Assembly: GCA_030704225.1 (NCBI GenBank)
Contig: CP131915.1
Location: 3,534,001 to 3,598,000, forward strand
DNA from: Kosakonia sp. H02
Lineage (GTDB): Bacteria > Pseudomonadota > Gammaproteobacteria > Enterobacterales > Enterobacteriaceae
DNA: 64,000 nucleotides
Direction of reading: 5' to 3'
Every line of letters starts with the position of its first letter. Positions within the stretch are counted from its first letter, which is position 1. The notes under the pieces were generated by a model that was not told the DNA's origin, ran no database searches, and saw only the letters and a program-made list of their open reading frames with translations. The position numbers and the translations under genes were made by a program. Positions 36,701-45,655 of the stretch are shown piece after piece.

Positions 36701-37325
36701 TTTGCGGGGCTTCGCCTTGCAGATAACGATCGATAGATTTCAGGAGATCCTGCGGCCCTTTCCACGCGTCGTGGATAACCTGCGCGATGGCGCGCGGCAA
36801 CGGGTAGCAGTGACGACGCCAGAAGTCCGCGCAGGCCTGGTAGCGCAGCAGGGTTTCATCTTCCAGCAGTTTCAGGTCAAACAGCATGCCGGATTCGAAC
36901 GCATTCAGGCTTAGCATGCGCTGGCAAAAACCGTGGATGGTAAAGACGGCAGCTTCGTCCATCTGCCGTTCGGCCAGCATCAACCAATGCGCCGCCTGCT
37001 GTTTATCATCAATCTCTTCCAGCAGGCTGGCATACAGCGGGTTGTCGCTGCTTTCACGCAGGCAGGCAATACGCAATTCATGAATATTGCTGCGAATACG
37101 CCCGCGCAGCTCTTCTGTCGCGGCCTCGGTGAAGGTGACCACCAGCAGTTCTTCAACGCTGAGCGGGCGGGGAAAGGCGGCGTTGCCGCCCAGTCCTAAT
37201 AACAGCCGCAAATAGAGTGCAGCGATGGTGAAGGTTTTACCGGTGCCCGCCGAGGCTTCAATCAGGCGCTCGCCGGTCAGCGGCAAGCGCAGGGGATCAA
37301 GGGTCTCAGCGGTGTGTTCACTCAT
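33777..37325 (-). CDS. recB: Exodeoxyribonuclease V subunit beta RecB
   Basis: SF1 3'-5' helicase and nuclease of RecBCD. It is 1182 residues (E. coli 1180). Walker A ASAGTGKTFT lies near residues 24-33 (Lys30), motif II is IDEFQDTDPQQYR, and the C-terminal nuclease domain shows the metal-binding set FIDLVFRHNGRYYLLDYKSN, with D-Y-K the catalytic core. It overlaps ptrA by eight bases and recD by four, so ptrA-recB-recD is a translationally coupled run. Confidence 0.98.
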   Translation of the reverse strand: MSEHTAETLDPLRLPLTGERLIEASAGTGKTFTIAALYLRLLLGLGGNAAFPRPLSVEELLVVTFTEAATEELRGRIRSNIHELRIACLRESSDNPLYASLLEEIDDKQQAAHWLMLAERQMDEAAVFTIHGFCQRMLSLNAFESGMLFDLKLLEDETLLRYQACADFWRRHCYPLPRAIAQVIHDAWKGPQDLLKSIDRYLQGEAPQIKTPPPADETLASRHEQIVAQIDKVKRQWLASVDELEPLIESSGIDRRKFNRGNQAKWIEKISAWAQEETRTYLLPDALEKFSQSFLVQRTKAGGAVPEHPLFVVIEELLAQPLTLNDLVLTRAMREIRDAVAKEKRRRGELGFDDMLSRLDSALQSPNGDALAAAIRTRFPVAMIDEFQDTDPQQYRIFSRIWLNQPECGLLLIGDPKQAIYAFRGADIFTYMKARDEVSARYTLDTNWRSSPGMIASVNRLFSHLDNAFMFQQIPFLPVKAAARNAGLRFAVHGETQPSMKLWLMEGEGVGVGDYQSFMAQLCATQIRDWLSAGQKGEALLWEGEKARPVKASDITVLVRSRHEASLIRDALTLLGIPSVYLSNRDSVFETPEAHELLWLLQAVLTPERESTLRSALATSMLGLTARDIEALNLDEQAWDNVVEEFTHYRELWQKRGVMPMLRTLMSARHVAENLLATPGGERRLTDILHISELLQEAGTQLESEHALTRWLTQHIAEPNASASSEQMRLESDKHLVQIVTIHKSKGLEYPLVWLPFIANFRVQDQGFYHDRASFNAVLDLSHADESVELAEAERLAEDLRLLYVALTRSVWHCSLGIAPLFRRRGEKTGPSDFHQSALGRLIQKGEALDAVGLRNALEQLCNDDIVLATPPTPDMARWQLPQAQPPALSVREVMRKVADDWRVTSYSGLQQRAHGIAQDLLPRLDLDAAGEREVQAEPMLTPHQFPRGAAPGTFLHSLFEDLDFTQPVSSAWVAEKLLVSGYEEHWQPVLSGWLETVLHAPLIPEGVSLSQLTAKDKQVEMEFYLPISATLSAEALDSAMRHYDPLSAGCPPLDFRDVRGMLKGFIDLVFRHNGRYYLLDYKSNWLGESAEAYTQAAMATAMQSHRYDLQYQLYCLALHRYLRHRIADYDYEQHFGGVIYLFLRGVEAQKPQQGIFTTRPDAALIAHMDTLFAGDVPEMTP

Positions 37326-40206
37326 TTTTCTCGCTCATCAATGGTAAGGATCGCTGCAAGGCGCTGGCGTTATCCCAAATCTTCCAGCCATCAGGTCGGG
37401 CATATTCTACTTTCCCGCTCTGGCTACCGGAGATCTGTGACAGTATCGCCATACCTTGCGGCTCAACCACCGCGTGATGGAAGAAGTCAGCAAGTTTTTG
37501 CGGCGTCAGCAGCTTTATCTGGGCCACTACTTTATCACGTGAATCGAAACGCATATTCCCGCGATCGAAATCTTTGCTGAGTTTGGAAGCTTCCTCGCCT
37601 AATGTTTGCGGCGCTTGCATGATTTGCGCAATGACGCCCTGCTGAATTTGCGCAAACTCTTCCGGTTTCATCGCCCGCAGTTTGGCCTCTGCCGTTGGGA
37701 AGAAGGCTTTGTACCGCCCCCACAGGTAAGCGGGCTGTTTGTCGTTGCTCTGCAACAGGAAGCCCATTCCCCACTGGCGACCCACGCTCATTGGGAAGGC
37801 AAAGACCGCGTAGCCAAGCTGTTCTTCGGTACGCAACTGGTTGTAAAACCACGGCTGGACAATTTGCCCCAGCATCGCGCTGTACGCCGAACTGCTGTAC
37901 TCATCAAAGCCTGGCGGCACAAACACCGCAGCAAGTGCGGAATCCGTACTGGTGCCTGCTTTCTCAAAGCTCACGTTCTGCTGTTTGTCCACCAGCACAT
38001 CTTTGTTGCGACACCATTCGTTACCGTTAGCGCCAAGCTGTTTTTGCACATCATGCGCAAGATCTTTCGCCTGCTGTTCGCTCAGGTTACCCACCACGAG
38101 AAACTCCGGGCGTGCATTATTTTTCAGCGCATCGCGATAGTGCAAAATGTCCTGCAAGGTAATCGATGGCAACAGTGCGCGACGCTCTTCGCGCTGGAAG
38201 TACGGAACCTGCGACAGCATTTGCACCGGCATAATCGCCTGGTCGAAGGCTTTGCCTTTCTCTGCCGACGCCATCATCTGGCTGTACCACGATTTCGCCT
38301 GCGCAAGCTGTTCATCCGTCGGCGTATAGCTGAAATACCCCGCCAGTAACGCCTGGAAAAGCTTCGGCAGACGCTGGGTATAACCATTAGCGTTAAGCAT
38401 TAAGCCGTTATTCGCATTGGTAGAAAAACTGATCCCGCCAACCGCGGCCTGGTTGCTGAGTTGATCAAGCGCCAGGCCGGCCAGGTAATCATTCAGGGCA
38501 AACATCACCTGATTTTTGGCGCTGTCCATTGCCTGCGGGTTACGCAACACCACGCTGACATCCGCTTTCGGTTCGTTAGCGAAGTAGCGGCTCGGCTGGT
38601 AAACCACGCGTAGCGTCGGCTCATCCACGATCAGTTCGGGGTGCTCATATTTTTTCGTCGCCGTTACCAGCGAGAAATCATCCGGGATATAGGGGTTAAG
38701 CTCCGGGAATTTCAACGCAATAGCGGCCTCACGTTTTTGCCAGTCGGCAAAGGTCTCCGGCGTGATTTTGTCGACCTGATACGGGGCATCAACAAAGTAG
38801 GCTTTTTTATTGTGCGGCTCGTCCGGGCTGATATACCAGATACGGGCATTTTGTGGCGTCATTTCATCAAGACGCGCCTGCACCGCTTTGGCATCAAACT
38901 GATCGGCGATATTGACCGAATCCAGCGTATGGGCCACCGGTACACGGATCATGGTATCCGCCAGCCACTCGACATAATCCATATCGCGGGTAATAGACGG
39001 GTAGCGGAAATCGAGATCAAGAATATGTGACAGCTCGTCGAAATAACGTTTATCAACGCCTTTTTCACGCAGCAGTTGCAGGTAGCTGAATATCGCGGCC
39101 ACCACCTGGTCACGATTCGCCTGGCCTTTGTCGGTTAGCGTGGCGGAGATAGCCAGCACACCGCTATTACCGTTCACCACCGGGTCTGAGTCACCGCGAA
39201 TCCCCTCAACCAGCCCCTGGCTTTGCAGCCAGTCAGAGAGGGTTCCCGGGCTGCGGTTACCGATCAGGTAAGTAATAAGTTCGTCGGTTTTACTGCGAAA
39301 TGCCGCGGTGTTGTTAGCGATGCGAAACTCGACGCGCAGCACTTTGCGTGGCACTTCCGGGACATAGTGAATGATGATGCCTTTTTGCGCATCGGTGACC
39401 ACAGGCACAGTGATGTCCGGCTTGTCGATGTTTTTATTCGGCACGCGACCGTAGGTCTGCACCGCCATCTTTGCCAGATCGGAGAGCGGGCGATTACTGT
39501 AAATCACCGCCTTCATCAGGTTCGCCGAGTAGTACTTATCGCGAAACGCCAGCAGCGCATCGTGAATCGGGCTGCCCGGCTTATCACTCAGCGTTTCAAG
39601 GTTACCGCCGGAGAAACGCGCGCCGGGGTGGGCGGGGTTGATGGTCTCCGCGCTGACCTGCGCCATACGCATACCATCACGGGTGCGCGCCATGGTCAGT
39701 TCCGCGTTCACCGCGTTACGTTCACGTTCGCCATACTTTTTATCCAGCATTGGCGAAGCAATGGCGTCTGCTAAGCGGTCAACTGCCCCGTCCAGCGCGT
39801 CATTTTCCACTTCCAGATAATACGCAGTGCGATAAGGCGCAGTGCTGGCGTTATGGCTGCCGCCGTGCAATTTGAGGTATTCGGCGAGGCTATCCGGCTG
39901 CGGGTATTTTTTCGACCCCATCAGCGTCATATGTTCGAGATAGTGAGCCAGGCCAGGATGCGCATCGGGATCTTCCAACGAGCCAACCGGCACCACCAGC
40001 GCGGAGAGAGATTTCACCGCCTGAGTGTCGGACACCAGCAGAACGACCATGCCGTTAACAAGGCGAATGGCCTGATACTGACGCGTATCTTTATCACTCT
40101 TACGGATAGTTTCCTGAACAGGTTGCCAACCGTTATCTGCCTGACTGAATGACGCCCAGAGGGCAAAAAACAGAACGAAAGCTTTTAACCAGGTGCTGCG
40201 GGGCAT
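37318..40206 (-). CDS. ptrA: Protease III (pitrilysin)
   Basis: Periplasmic M16 zinc metalloprotease that degrades small peptides such as insulin B chain. It is 962 residues, the E. coli length. The signal peptide ends near SQA (residue 23). The inverted zinc motif HYLEH is at residues 88-92. The gene sits between recC and recB, an old arrangement with no known functional link to recombination. Confidence 0.98.
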   Translation of the reverse strand: MPRSTWLKAFVLFFALWASFSQADNGWQPVQETIRKSDKDTRQYQAIRLVNGMVVLLVSDTQAVKSLSALVVPVGSLEDPDAHPGLAHYLEHMTLMGSKKYPQPDSLAEYLKLHGGSHNASTAPYRTAYYLEVENDALDGAVDRLADAIASPMLDKKYGERERNAVNAELTMARTRDGMRMAQVSAETINPAHPGARFSGGNLETLSDKPGSPIHDALLAFRDKYYSANLMKAVIYSNRPLSDLAKMAVQTYGRVPNKNIDKPDITVPVVTDAQKGIIIHYVPEVPRKVLRVEFRIANNTAAFRSKTDELITYLIGNRSPGTLSDWLQSQGLVEGIRGDSDPVVNGNSGVLAISATLTDKGQANRDQVVAAIFSYLQLLREKGVDKRYFDELSHILDLDFRYPSITRDMDYVEWLADTMIRVPVAHTLDSVNIADQFDAKAVQARLDEMTPQNARIWYISPDEPHNKKAYFVDAPYQVDKITPETFADWQKREAAIALKFPELNPYIPDDFSLVTATKKYEHPELIVDEPTLRVVYQPSRYFANEPKADVSVVLRNPQAMDSAKNQVMFALNDYLAGLALDQLSNQAAVGGISFSTNANNGLMLNANGYTQRLPKLFQALLAGYFSYTPTDEQLAQAKSWYSQMMASAEKGKAFDQAIMPVQMLSQVPYFQREERRALLPSITLQDILHYRDALKNNARPEFLVVGNLSEQQAKDLAHDVQKQLGANGNEWCRNKDVLVDKQQNVSFEKAGTSTDSALAAVFVPPGFDEYSSSAYSAMLGQIVQPWFYNQLRTEEQLGYAVFAFPMSVGRQWGMGFLLQSNDKQPAYLWGRYKAFFPTAEAKLRAMKPEEFAQIQQGVIAQIMQAPQTLGEEASKLSKDFDRGNMRFDSRDKVVAQIKLLTPQKLADFFHHAVVEPQGMAILSQISGSQSGKVEYARPDGWKIWDNASALQRSLPLMSEKNE

Positions 40207-40356
40207 TCACGAACCTCATCATTAACTTTTCCCGCTACCCCAATAACCGTGGCGATAGCGGGTAAATGTGTGCTGACTGTGCCAACACGCGTTATATCAG
40301 TCCGTGACCGTCGCGCATGATAATGGAAGCCTCCATTTCGCGCAATTTTTATACGA

Positions 40357-43300
40357 TCAACCGGGCTGATTATGTCGATAAAGCGGTAACAGGAAACGTT
40401 GCGCCAGTTCGGTAATTTCCGCGTAGTACTCCGGCTCCAGGGTTCGCCACAGGCGCTGATACCAGACATCATCGCCTTCGCCGCTGACCACCATATTGCC
40501 TTCATAGGCCTGCAAAAATTTACTCTGCGCTTTTTGTAACGTCTCGTCGTCCTTTACCATGGCATCATTTGCCGCGTCATAACAGGCTTTTATCCACGCC
40601 CCGCCGCTTTCCGGCAGCAGCAGCAGAGGTTTTGCCATCCCTTCGCGATACCCCTCGATCATCAACGCAAGATACTGCATCGCCTGTTCGGCCGGTAACG
40701 CAGGAAAGCGCCACTGCCCGTCTTTGCGGACAAACAACCGGCTCTCTCCGGTTCCGCCACTGGCACAGTAGACAAGATGTTCCAGCCAAAGTTGCAGCCC
40801 CTGCGAGACCTTTAAGCGCGAAGGACGCCAGCGCAGCAGCCCGTCAGATTGCACATGGGAGAGCCAACCGGTCAGATGCACGCCTGCGCAATGCAGATCA
40901 ATTTCGAGGTTATCCGCTGGCTGACGGTGCTCAATGACACGGCTGGCCAATTCCTGCATCTCCTGGCACTGCGTCTCCCAGATAATTTCGCCAAACGCAC
41001 CATACGGCAGCACACCCGCCGCCCGGTAACGACGAAACAACTTTTCCGCGTCCTGTTCTTCAACCAGCGCATTTAAGAGTTCGTCATTGAGCTGATAGCG
41101 GCTTAAGCCATCGAGAATGAACGGTTCGGCATCGGGAATATCCTCCTCTTCCGGGCGGAAATTGACCCGCAAACGCATCTGGAAAAAGGCGCGCACCGGA
41201 TGCGCCCAAAAACGCTGGAGTTGATCAAAGGGCAGTGTCTCCAGCGCTGGCGTTTCCAGGGTCTGAATAAAGGGCAAATGCTCCTCGCCTTGCAGGCTTG
41301 CGGCGGGCAGCCAGTCGCGGGCATAGCTTTGCCATTCATCCGGTGTGTAGTTAGCAGGATCGAACGGCATACGCGTGTGCAGATGGGTGATCTGCGCTTT
41401 TACACGCTGTTCGCTTCCGTCACAGTTGAGCGCTTCATCACCCGGCAAATAGTGGCTCTGGCCGATATAGTCCACCAACTCCTGCACCAGCACAGAGGGG
41501 AAACGCTCTTTGTTATCCTGGATGGAGCGGCCAATGTAACTGATATAGAGCTGTTGCTGAGCCGAGATCAGCGCCTCGAGAAAGAGATAGCGGTCATCGT
41601 CCCGGCGGCTGCGATCGCCGCGCTGCGGTTTCTGGCTCATCAGATCAAACCCGAGCGGCGGCAGCGTTCGCGGGTAAACGCCGTCGTTCATACCCAGCAG
41701 GCAAACGACTTTAAATGGAATGGAGCGCATCGGCATCAGCGTACAGATGTTGACCGGCCCGGCGAGGAAACGCTGGCTAATGCGTTCCTGGTCAAGACGT
41801 TGGGCCAGCTCATCACGCAATAGCGACAGGGGAATGGCTTCACCGTAGTTTGCGCTAACGCCCTGGGCGATGATCGCCTGCCACTGCTGCTCAATAAGCG
41901 CCAGTGCTGCTTCGGTCTCCTGATCCGGCAGGAAAAAGTCATTGAGCATTTCACGGCAAACGGGCAGCCACTCTTCCAGCGGACGCTCCTGGGAAAGCCC
42001 TCTGCGCCAGATATTGAGCTGCATTAACAGTGAGGCCAGGTGACCCACCAGTTCAGCGATAAGCCCGCTTGATTCGTCATAAGGCAGAATGGATTGCCAT
42101 TCGCCCTGGCGGCTCTCCATTGCATAGCCGAGCAGCATACGCGTCAGGCCGAATTGCCAGGTATGCTGGCCGGTCGGCGGCAGTTCAAGCTCGCGCACGT
42201 TGTCGTCATCCATGCCCCAGCGAATACCAGACTCGTTCACCCACAGGCGCAGATAGCGCAGCCCCTCTTCATTGATATTGAAACGCGCAGCCAGCACGGG
42301 GACATCCAACAGTGCCAGCACATCTTCAGAAACAAAGCGGCTGTCCGGTAGCGATAGCAGGCTGATAAAGGCCTGAAGTGCCGGGTGCGCCTGTCGTGCG
42401 CGACGGTCAGAAATCGCAAAGGGTAAATAGCGATCGCCGCTGGCGCTGCCAAATACCGCCTGGATATAAGGGCTGTAGCTGTCGATATCGGCGACCATCA
42501 CCACGATATCGCGCGGCGTCAGTTCGGGGTCTTCTTCCAGCATCGCCAGCAGGCGGTCATGCAGCACTTCCACTTCGCGCTGTGGGCTGTGGCAAATATG
42601 CACCGTGACGCTGCGATCGTCCGGATCGAGCAGACGTTTTTTGTCACTGCGGGCAAACTCTTCTGCGGTCACGCCAGCTACCGCGCCGTTTTGCAGTTCA
42701 AGGATGTCATATTTGAGGTTTTGCAGCAGCGTACCGGGCGTAACATCAACGAACGCATCCAGCTCTTCATAGCGCTCCATCCCGGCCAGCAGGAAAATAT
42801 TGTCACGCCCCAGTTTGCCCCAGGAAGCCAGCATCGGGTTGCCGACATCCTGTTCACCCTCGCCATTAAACAAACCTTCCGCACGTTGCGTATCGCGAAA
42901 CAACGGAAGCTGGCGATCGTCCCGGTGGTGGCGACGCCTGCGGGTAATAAGCTTCGCCAGAAACGCCGGGTCTTTGATATCACCCCAGTAGTAGCGGCAC
43001 GGGTTAGTGAACAGCAGATGGACATCAATGTGTTTGCCCAGCGCCTGCAAGGCCTGTAGATAAACAGGCGGCAGAGCGGAAATCCCGCAGATAAAAACGC
43101 GGGCAGGCAGCCCGGCAGGCGGCTCTTGTGCAGCCTCGAGCTTATCAATAAAGCGTTTATAGAGATTGGCACGGTGCCAATGCGGCTGTCCCAGTGCGCG
43201 GGTATGCTCCACCAGGGCGCGCCAGAGCGGCGCTTGCCAGCGCTGGGCGTCGTCGAGCCCGTCGACCATTTCACCCGCTTCCCAACGTGTCAGCCATTCG

Positions 43301-43728
43301 GGGCGGTAGACCAGATACTGGTCATAGAGATCCGCCACGCGGGAAGAGAGTTGGAAGAGTTTACGCTTGTCATCATCGTCATGCAGATAGTGATGCAGCA
43401 TGGCGAACTCTTCTTGCGCCAGCATATCCGGCAGCAACGACATCAGTTTCCAGCTCATGCTCTGTTTGTTGAAAGCGCTCTCTTTGGGGATATCGTCAAG
43501 CACGGTGACAAACATGTCCCAGATAAAGCTCGCCGGGAGCGGAAACGTGATATTGGCGGCAATGCCAAACTTTTGCGCCAGCGTCATTTGCAGCCATTGC
43601 GCCATGCCGGTGCTTTGCACCATCACCACTTCGGGTGCAAAGGGATCCTCGAGCCTGTCGTGCTCGACGATAAACTCCATCAACGCTTCAAGCACATCCA
43701 GACGATTGGAGTGATAAACCCTTAACAT
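40357..43728 (-). CDS. recC: Exodeoxyribonuclease V subunit gamma RecC
   Basis: Recognises Chi within the RecBCD enzyme and holds inactive helicase and nuclease folds. It is 1123 residues (E. coli 1122), beginning MLRVYHSNRLDVLEALM and containing VQSTGMAQWLQM near residue 38, both family-conserved. 150 bp separate it from ptrA. No interruption is seen, so RecBCD should be complete. Confidence 0.98.
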   Translation of the reverse strand: MLRVYHSNRLDVLEALMEFIVEHDRLEDPFAPEVVMVQSTGMAQWLQMTLAQKFGIAANITFPLPASFIWDMFVTVLDDIPKESAFNKQSMSWKLMSLLPDMLAQEEFAMLHHYLHDDDDKRKLFQLSSRVADLYDQYLVYRPEWLTRWEAGEMVDGLDDAQRWQAPLWRALVEHTRALGQPHWHRANLYKRFIDKLEAAQEPPAGLPARVFICGISALPPVYLQALQALGKHIDVHLLFTNPCRYYWGDIKDPAFLAKLITRRRRHHRDDRQLPLFRDTQRAEGLFNGEGEQDVGNPMLASWGKLGRDNIFLLAGMERYEELDAFVDVTPGTLLQNLKYDILELQNGAVAGVTAEEFARSDKKRLLDPDDRSVTVHICHSPQREVEVLHDRLLAMLEEDPELTPRDIVVMVADIDSYSPYIQAVFGSASGDRYLPFAISDRRARQAHPALQAFISLLSLPDSRFVSEDVLALLDVPVLAARFNINEEGLRYLRLWVNESGIRWGMDDDNVRELELPPTGQHTWQFGLTRMLLGYAMESRQGEWQSILPYDESSGLIAELVGHLASLLMQLNIWRRGLSQERPLEEWLPVCREMLNDFFLPDQETEAALALIEQQWQAIIAQGVSANYGEAIPLSLLRDELAQRLDQERISQRFLAGPVNICTLMPMRSIPFKVVCLLGMNDGVYPRTLPPLGFDLMSQKPQRGDRSRRDDDRYLFLEALISAQQQLYISYIGRSIQDNKERFPSVLVQELVDYIGQSHYLPGDEALNCDGSEQRVKAQITHLHTRMPFDPANYTPDEWQSYARDWLPAASLQGEEHLPFIQTLETPALETLPFDQLQRFWAHPVRAFFQMRLRVNFRPEEEDIPDAEPFILDGLSRYQLNDELLNALVEEQDAEKLFRRYRAAGVLPYGAFGEIIWETQCQEMQELASRVIEHRQPADNLEIDLHCAGVHLTGWLSHVQSDGLLRWRPSRLKVSQGLQLWLEHLVYCASGGTGESRLFVRKDGQWRFPALPAEQAMQYLALMIEGYREGMAKPLLLLPESGGAWIKACYDAANDAMVKDDETLQKAQSKFLQAYEGNMVVSGEGDDVWYQRLWRTLEPEYYAEITELAQRFLLPLYRHNQPG

Positions 43729-43740
43729 ACATGCTCCTGG

Positions 43741-44064
43741 CTACTGACTATTTGGGCAAAATAAGCGCGTCATTTTCCCCTGCCTGCCCACTGGCGAGAT
43801 AACGGTGACGTTGATGCTGACACATCCTTCTGTTGTTGTCTGCCCCTGCAAAACCTGCCAACCCGGCGGCAGAGGCGATGCGTTCGGTTGCGCCTGCTGC
43901 CATGCATAACGCCATAGCTGTCGCCCCTGGCTGGCGGAGGCAAACCCGGATGCCAGGGCGCGATGATAACCGCCAAGCGCGGTCATCACCATCACCATTA
44001 ACAGCATGGCCAGCAGAACTTCCGTCAGGCTAAAACCCTGCTCTCTGTTTATGGCAACTGACAT
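43741..44064 (-). CDS. ppdC: Prepilin-type protein PpdC
   Basis: Minor pseudopilin-like protein of 107 residues. It has the type IV prepilin signature EQGFSLTEVLLAMLLMVMVM: a short charged leader, cleavage after Gly and a hydrophobic helix starting with Phe. It overlaps ygdB by 16 bases. Part of the ppdA-ppdB-ygdB-ppdC cluster, whose proteins prime pseudopilus assembly in related species; processing would need a prepilin peptidase encoded elsewhere. Confidence 0.93.
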   Translation of the reverse strand: MSVAINREQGFSLTEVLLAMLLMVMVMTALGGYHRALASGFASASQGRQLWRYAWQQAQPNASPLPPGWQVLQGQTTTEGCVSINVTVISPVGRQGKMTRLFCPNSQ

Positions 44065-44456
44065 AGCGCTTCCTCCGAAAGCGGGCAGAAATCGCTCCAG
44101 CCATGGGGCAGGAACCGCACCGTTGCGTTATCCACGCGCCCCAGACGCCACAGCATGGTTTCTGTATTTGCCACAATCAGCAGCGCGGAACTGTCAGCGA
44201 AAATACGCAGGCAGCTTCGCACACCCTGCCCGGCAGGTTGCAGGCATTGTTGTGCAGGCAGCGGTAACCACACTTGTCGACGCGCCCATTCCATCGCGGA
44301 ATGCACTTGCGCCGCATTGCGTATACCCTGACCTTCGTGGTTCACGCGCCAGATATGGCTGGTCAATTGCTGGTTCAGGCCATTTAGCAGCAGGCTACCC
44401 AGCAACAATAAAAGGAGTACCAATGCCAGGGATGACATGCCTCGCTGTCGGTTCAT
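44049..44456 (-). CDS. ygdB: YgdB, pilus-assembly related protein
   Basis: A 135-residue protein with a short basic start (MNRQRGMSS) and one N-terminal hydrophobic segment (LALVLLLLLLGSLLLNGL), so it is prepilin-like in shape, though the glycine and +5 Glu are not typical. The C-terminus GWSDFCPLSEEALCQLP is conserved with E. coli YgdB. It overlaps ppdB by four bases and ppdC by 16 bases, so it belongs to the same operon. Confidence 0.92.
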   Translation of the reverse strand: MNRQRGMSSLALVLLLLLLGSLLLNGLNQQLTSHIWRVNHEGQGIRNAAQVHSAMEWARRQVWLPLPAQQCLQPAGQGVRSCLRIFADSSALLIVANTETMLWRLGRVDNATVRFLPHGWSDFCPLSEEALCQLP

Positions 44457-45016
44457 AAGTTATATCCCGTCACGCTTAGCTCGCCGCTTACTACCTTGCC
44501 GGTATTGCCCGGTACACTGGCAGTAAGCGTGACGGTGAGTTGTGGGGCAAAGCCCGCCGTCTGGCGTTTCGTCACTGAAAAATGCTCAACGCGCATCTGC
44601 GCCGGATCGGTGACCTTTTCCCACCCACGACCGACGCAGGACGTTGCACCGCGTAGGGTTTCCAGTGCGCCACTTTGCAGGCGAAAGCCGGTTTGCTCTG
44701 CGTCACTGCTGGCGGAGGCCTCCCATCGGCCATTGTTGTTGGCATCCCACTGCGCAATCACGCACTCTCCCGTACTGCTGATAAACAGCGGCTGACCGCT
44801 GCAACTGCCCTTGCAGTAACCCGCACGTTGCAGGTGTTTCGCGACTGCCCGCAGCCGCTGCCAGAGATCGTCTTCTACGGTCTGGATCTTTGTATGCTCT
44901 GTGACCGCCAGTTGCAACCCCGGCAAAAAACGCGCGGAAGCGAGCAGCAATACGCTGCCAATCGCCATTGCCAGCACTGTCTCAAGTAATGAAAACCCCT
45001 GCTGCTCGCTTAACAT
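44453..45016 (-). CDS. ppdB: Prepilin-type protein PpdB
   Basis: A 187-residue minor pseudopilin, the E. coli length. The signature EQQGFSLLETVLAMAIGSVL begins at residue 3, with Phe+1 and Glu+5 after the cleaved Gly. The body carries Cys pairs (GYCKGSCSG and TSCVGRGW). The start at 45016 is chosen over 45079 because it places the signature at the N-terminus and overlaps ppdA by seven bases. Confidence 0.93.
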   Translation of the reverse strand: MLSEQQGFSLLETVLAMAIGSVLLLASARFLPGLQLAVTEHTKIQTVEDDLWQRLRAVAKHLQRAGYCKGSCSGQPLFISSTGECVIAQWDANNNGRWEASASSDAEQTGFRLQSGALETLRGATSCVGRGWEKVTDPAQMRVEHFSVTKRQTAGFAPQLTVTLTASVPGNTGKVVSGELSVTGYNL

Positions 45017-45471
45017 ACACTCTCCGCCGCGTGCCGACACATCCTGATCCTCCCCCACGCTGACACCACGACCCGCCACTCTCCTGCACTGCTGCGCAGG
45101 CGAATATGACCAGGCCAGGCGGTGCTGCGCAAACCATAGAACCCGAGCGAGGGGGTAACCTCCCCCAGCGAGATATCCGGCCAGGCGGGGCGCAGCACAA
45201 ACGCGCCCTCAGTTGCGCACGTTTGCGACGTGGTGGTAAGCAAACACCACTGCTCGCCTTCCCGCGCGCTGTAAACAACCTGCGGGCGATTGTGCCAGTT
45301 GGCATCCTCCCGCAGTCGCTCCAGAAAGTGACGCGCCTGTAACGCGGTCTGCCACAGCCGCTGCTGCGCCTGCCAGCTTTGCCAGCCAGAGATACCCACC
45401 GCACTCAGAATAACGACCAACGCCACCGCAACGAGGGTTTCAATCAGGGTGAATCCATCTTGTTTTTTCAT
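45010..45471 (-). CDS. ppdA: Prepilin-type protein PpdA
   Basis: A 153-residue minor pseudopilin with the signature KKQDGFTLIETLVAVALVVI. The body matches E. coli PpdA in LREDANWHNR and the C-terminal WGRIRMCRH. The open frame reaches 45609, but the leader only makes sense from 45471. First gene of the cluster, with thyA upstream on the same strand behind a terminator. Confidence 0.93.
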   Translation of the reverse strand: MKKQDGFTLIETLVAVALVVILSAVGISGWQSWQAQQRLWQTALQARHFLERLREDANWHNRPQVVYSAREGEQWCLLTTTSQTCATEGAFVLRPAWPDISLGEVTPSLGFYGLRSTAWPGHIRLRSSAGEWRVVVSAWGRIRMCRHAAESVC

Positions 45472-45606
45472 GGCGGCAGTCTGACGTTGGCATGTCATCT
45501 CGTCGAGGCGCAAAAAGCGCGTTTTCGAGGCGTTACGCAAGAAATATACGGCGTTGCAGCGAGTTGCACCGCGCCCGGAAGCGTTGCCGCAGATGTGATT
45601 TTCAGG

Positions 45607-45637
45607 CAAAAAAAACCGGCACGTTAATGTACCGGTT
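45607..45637 (-). terminator. Terminator of thyA
   Basis: AACCGG at 45614-45619 pairs with CCGGTT at 45632-45637; on the minus strand the stem is followed by eight T. It separates thyA from the ppd cluster. Confidence 0.85.
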
Positions 45638-45655
45638 ATGACATGCTAAGCGAGG

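Noticed and set aside
36657..37199. Several open frames of 65-90 codons on the plus strand
   Set aside because: They are antisense to the 5' part of recB.
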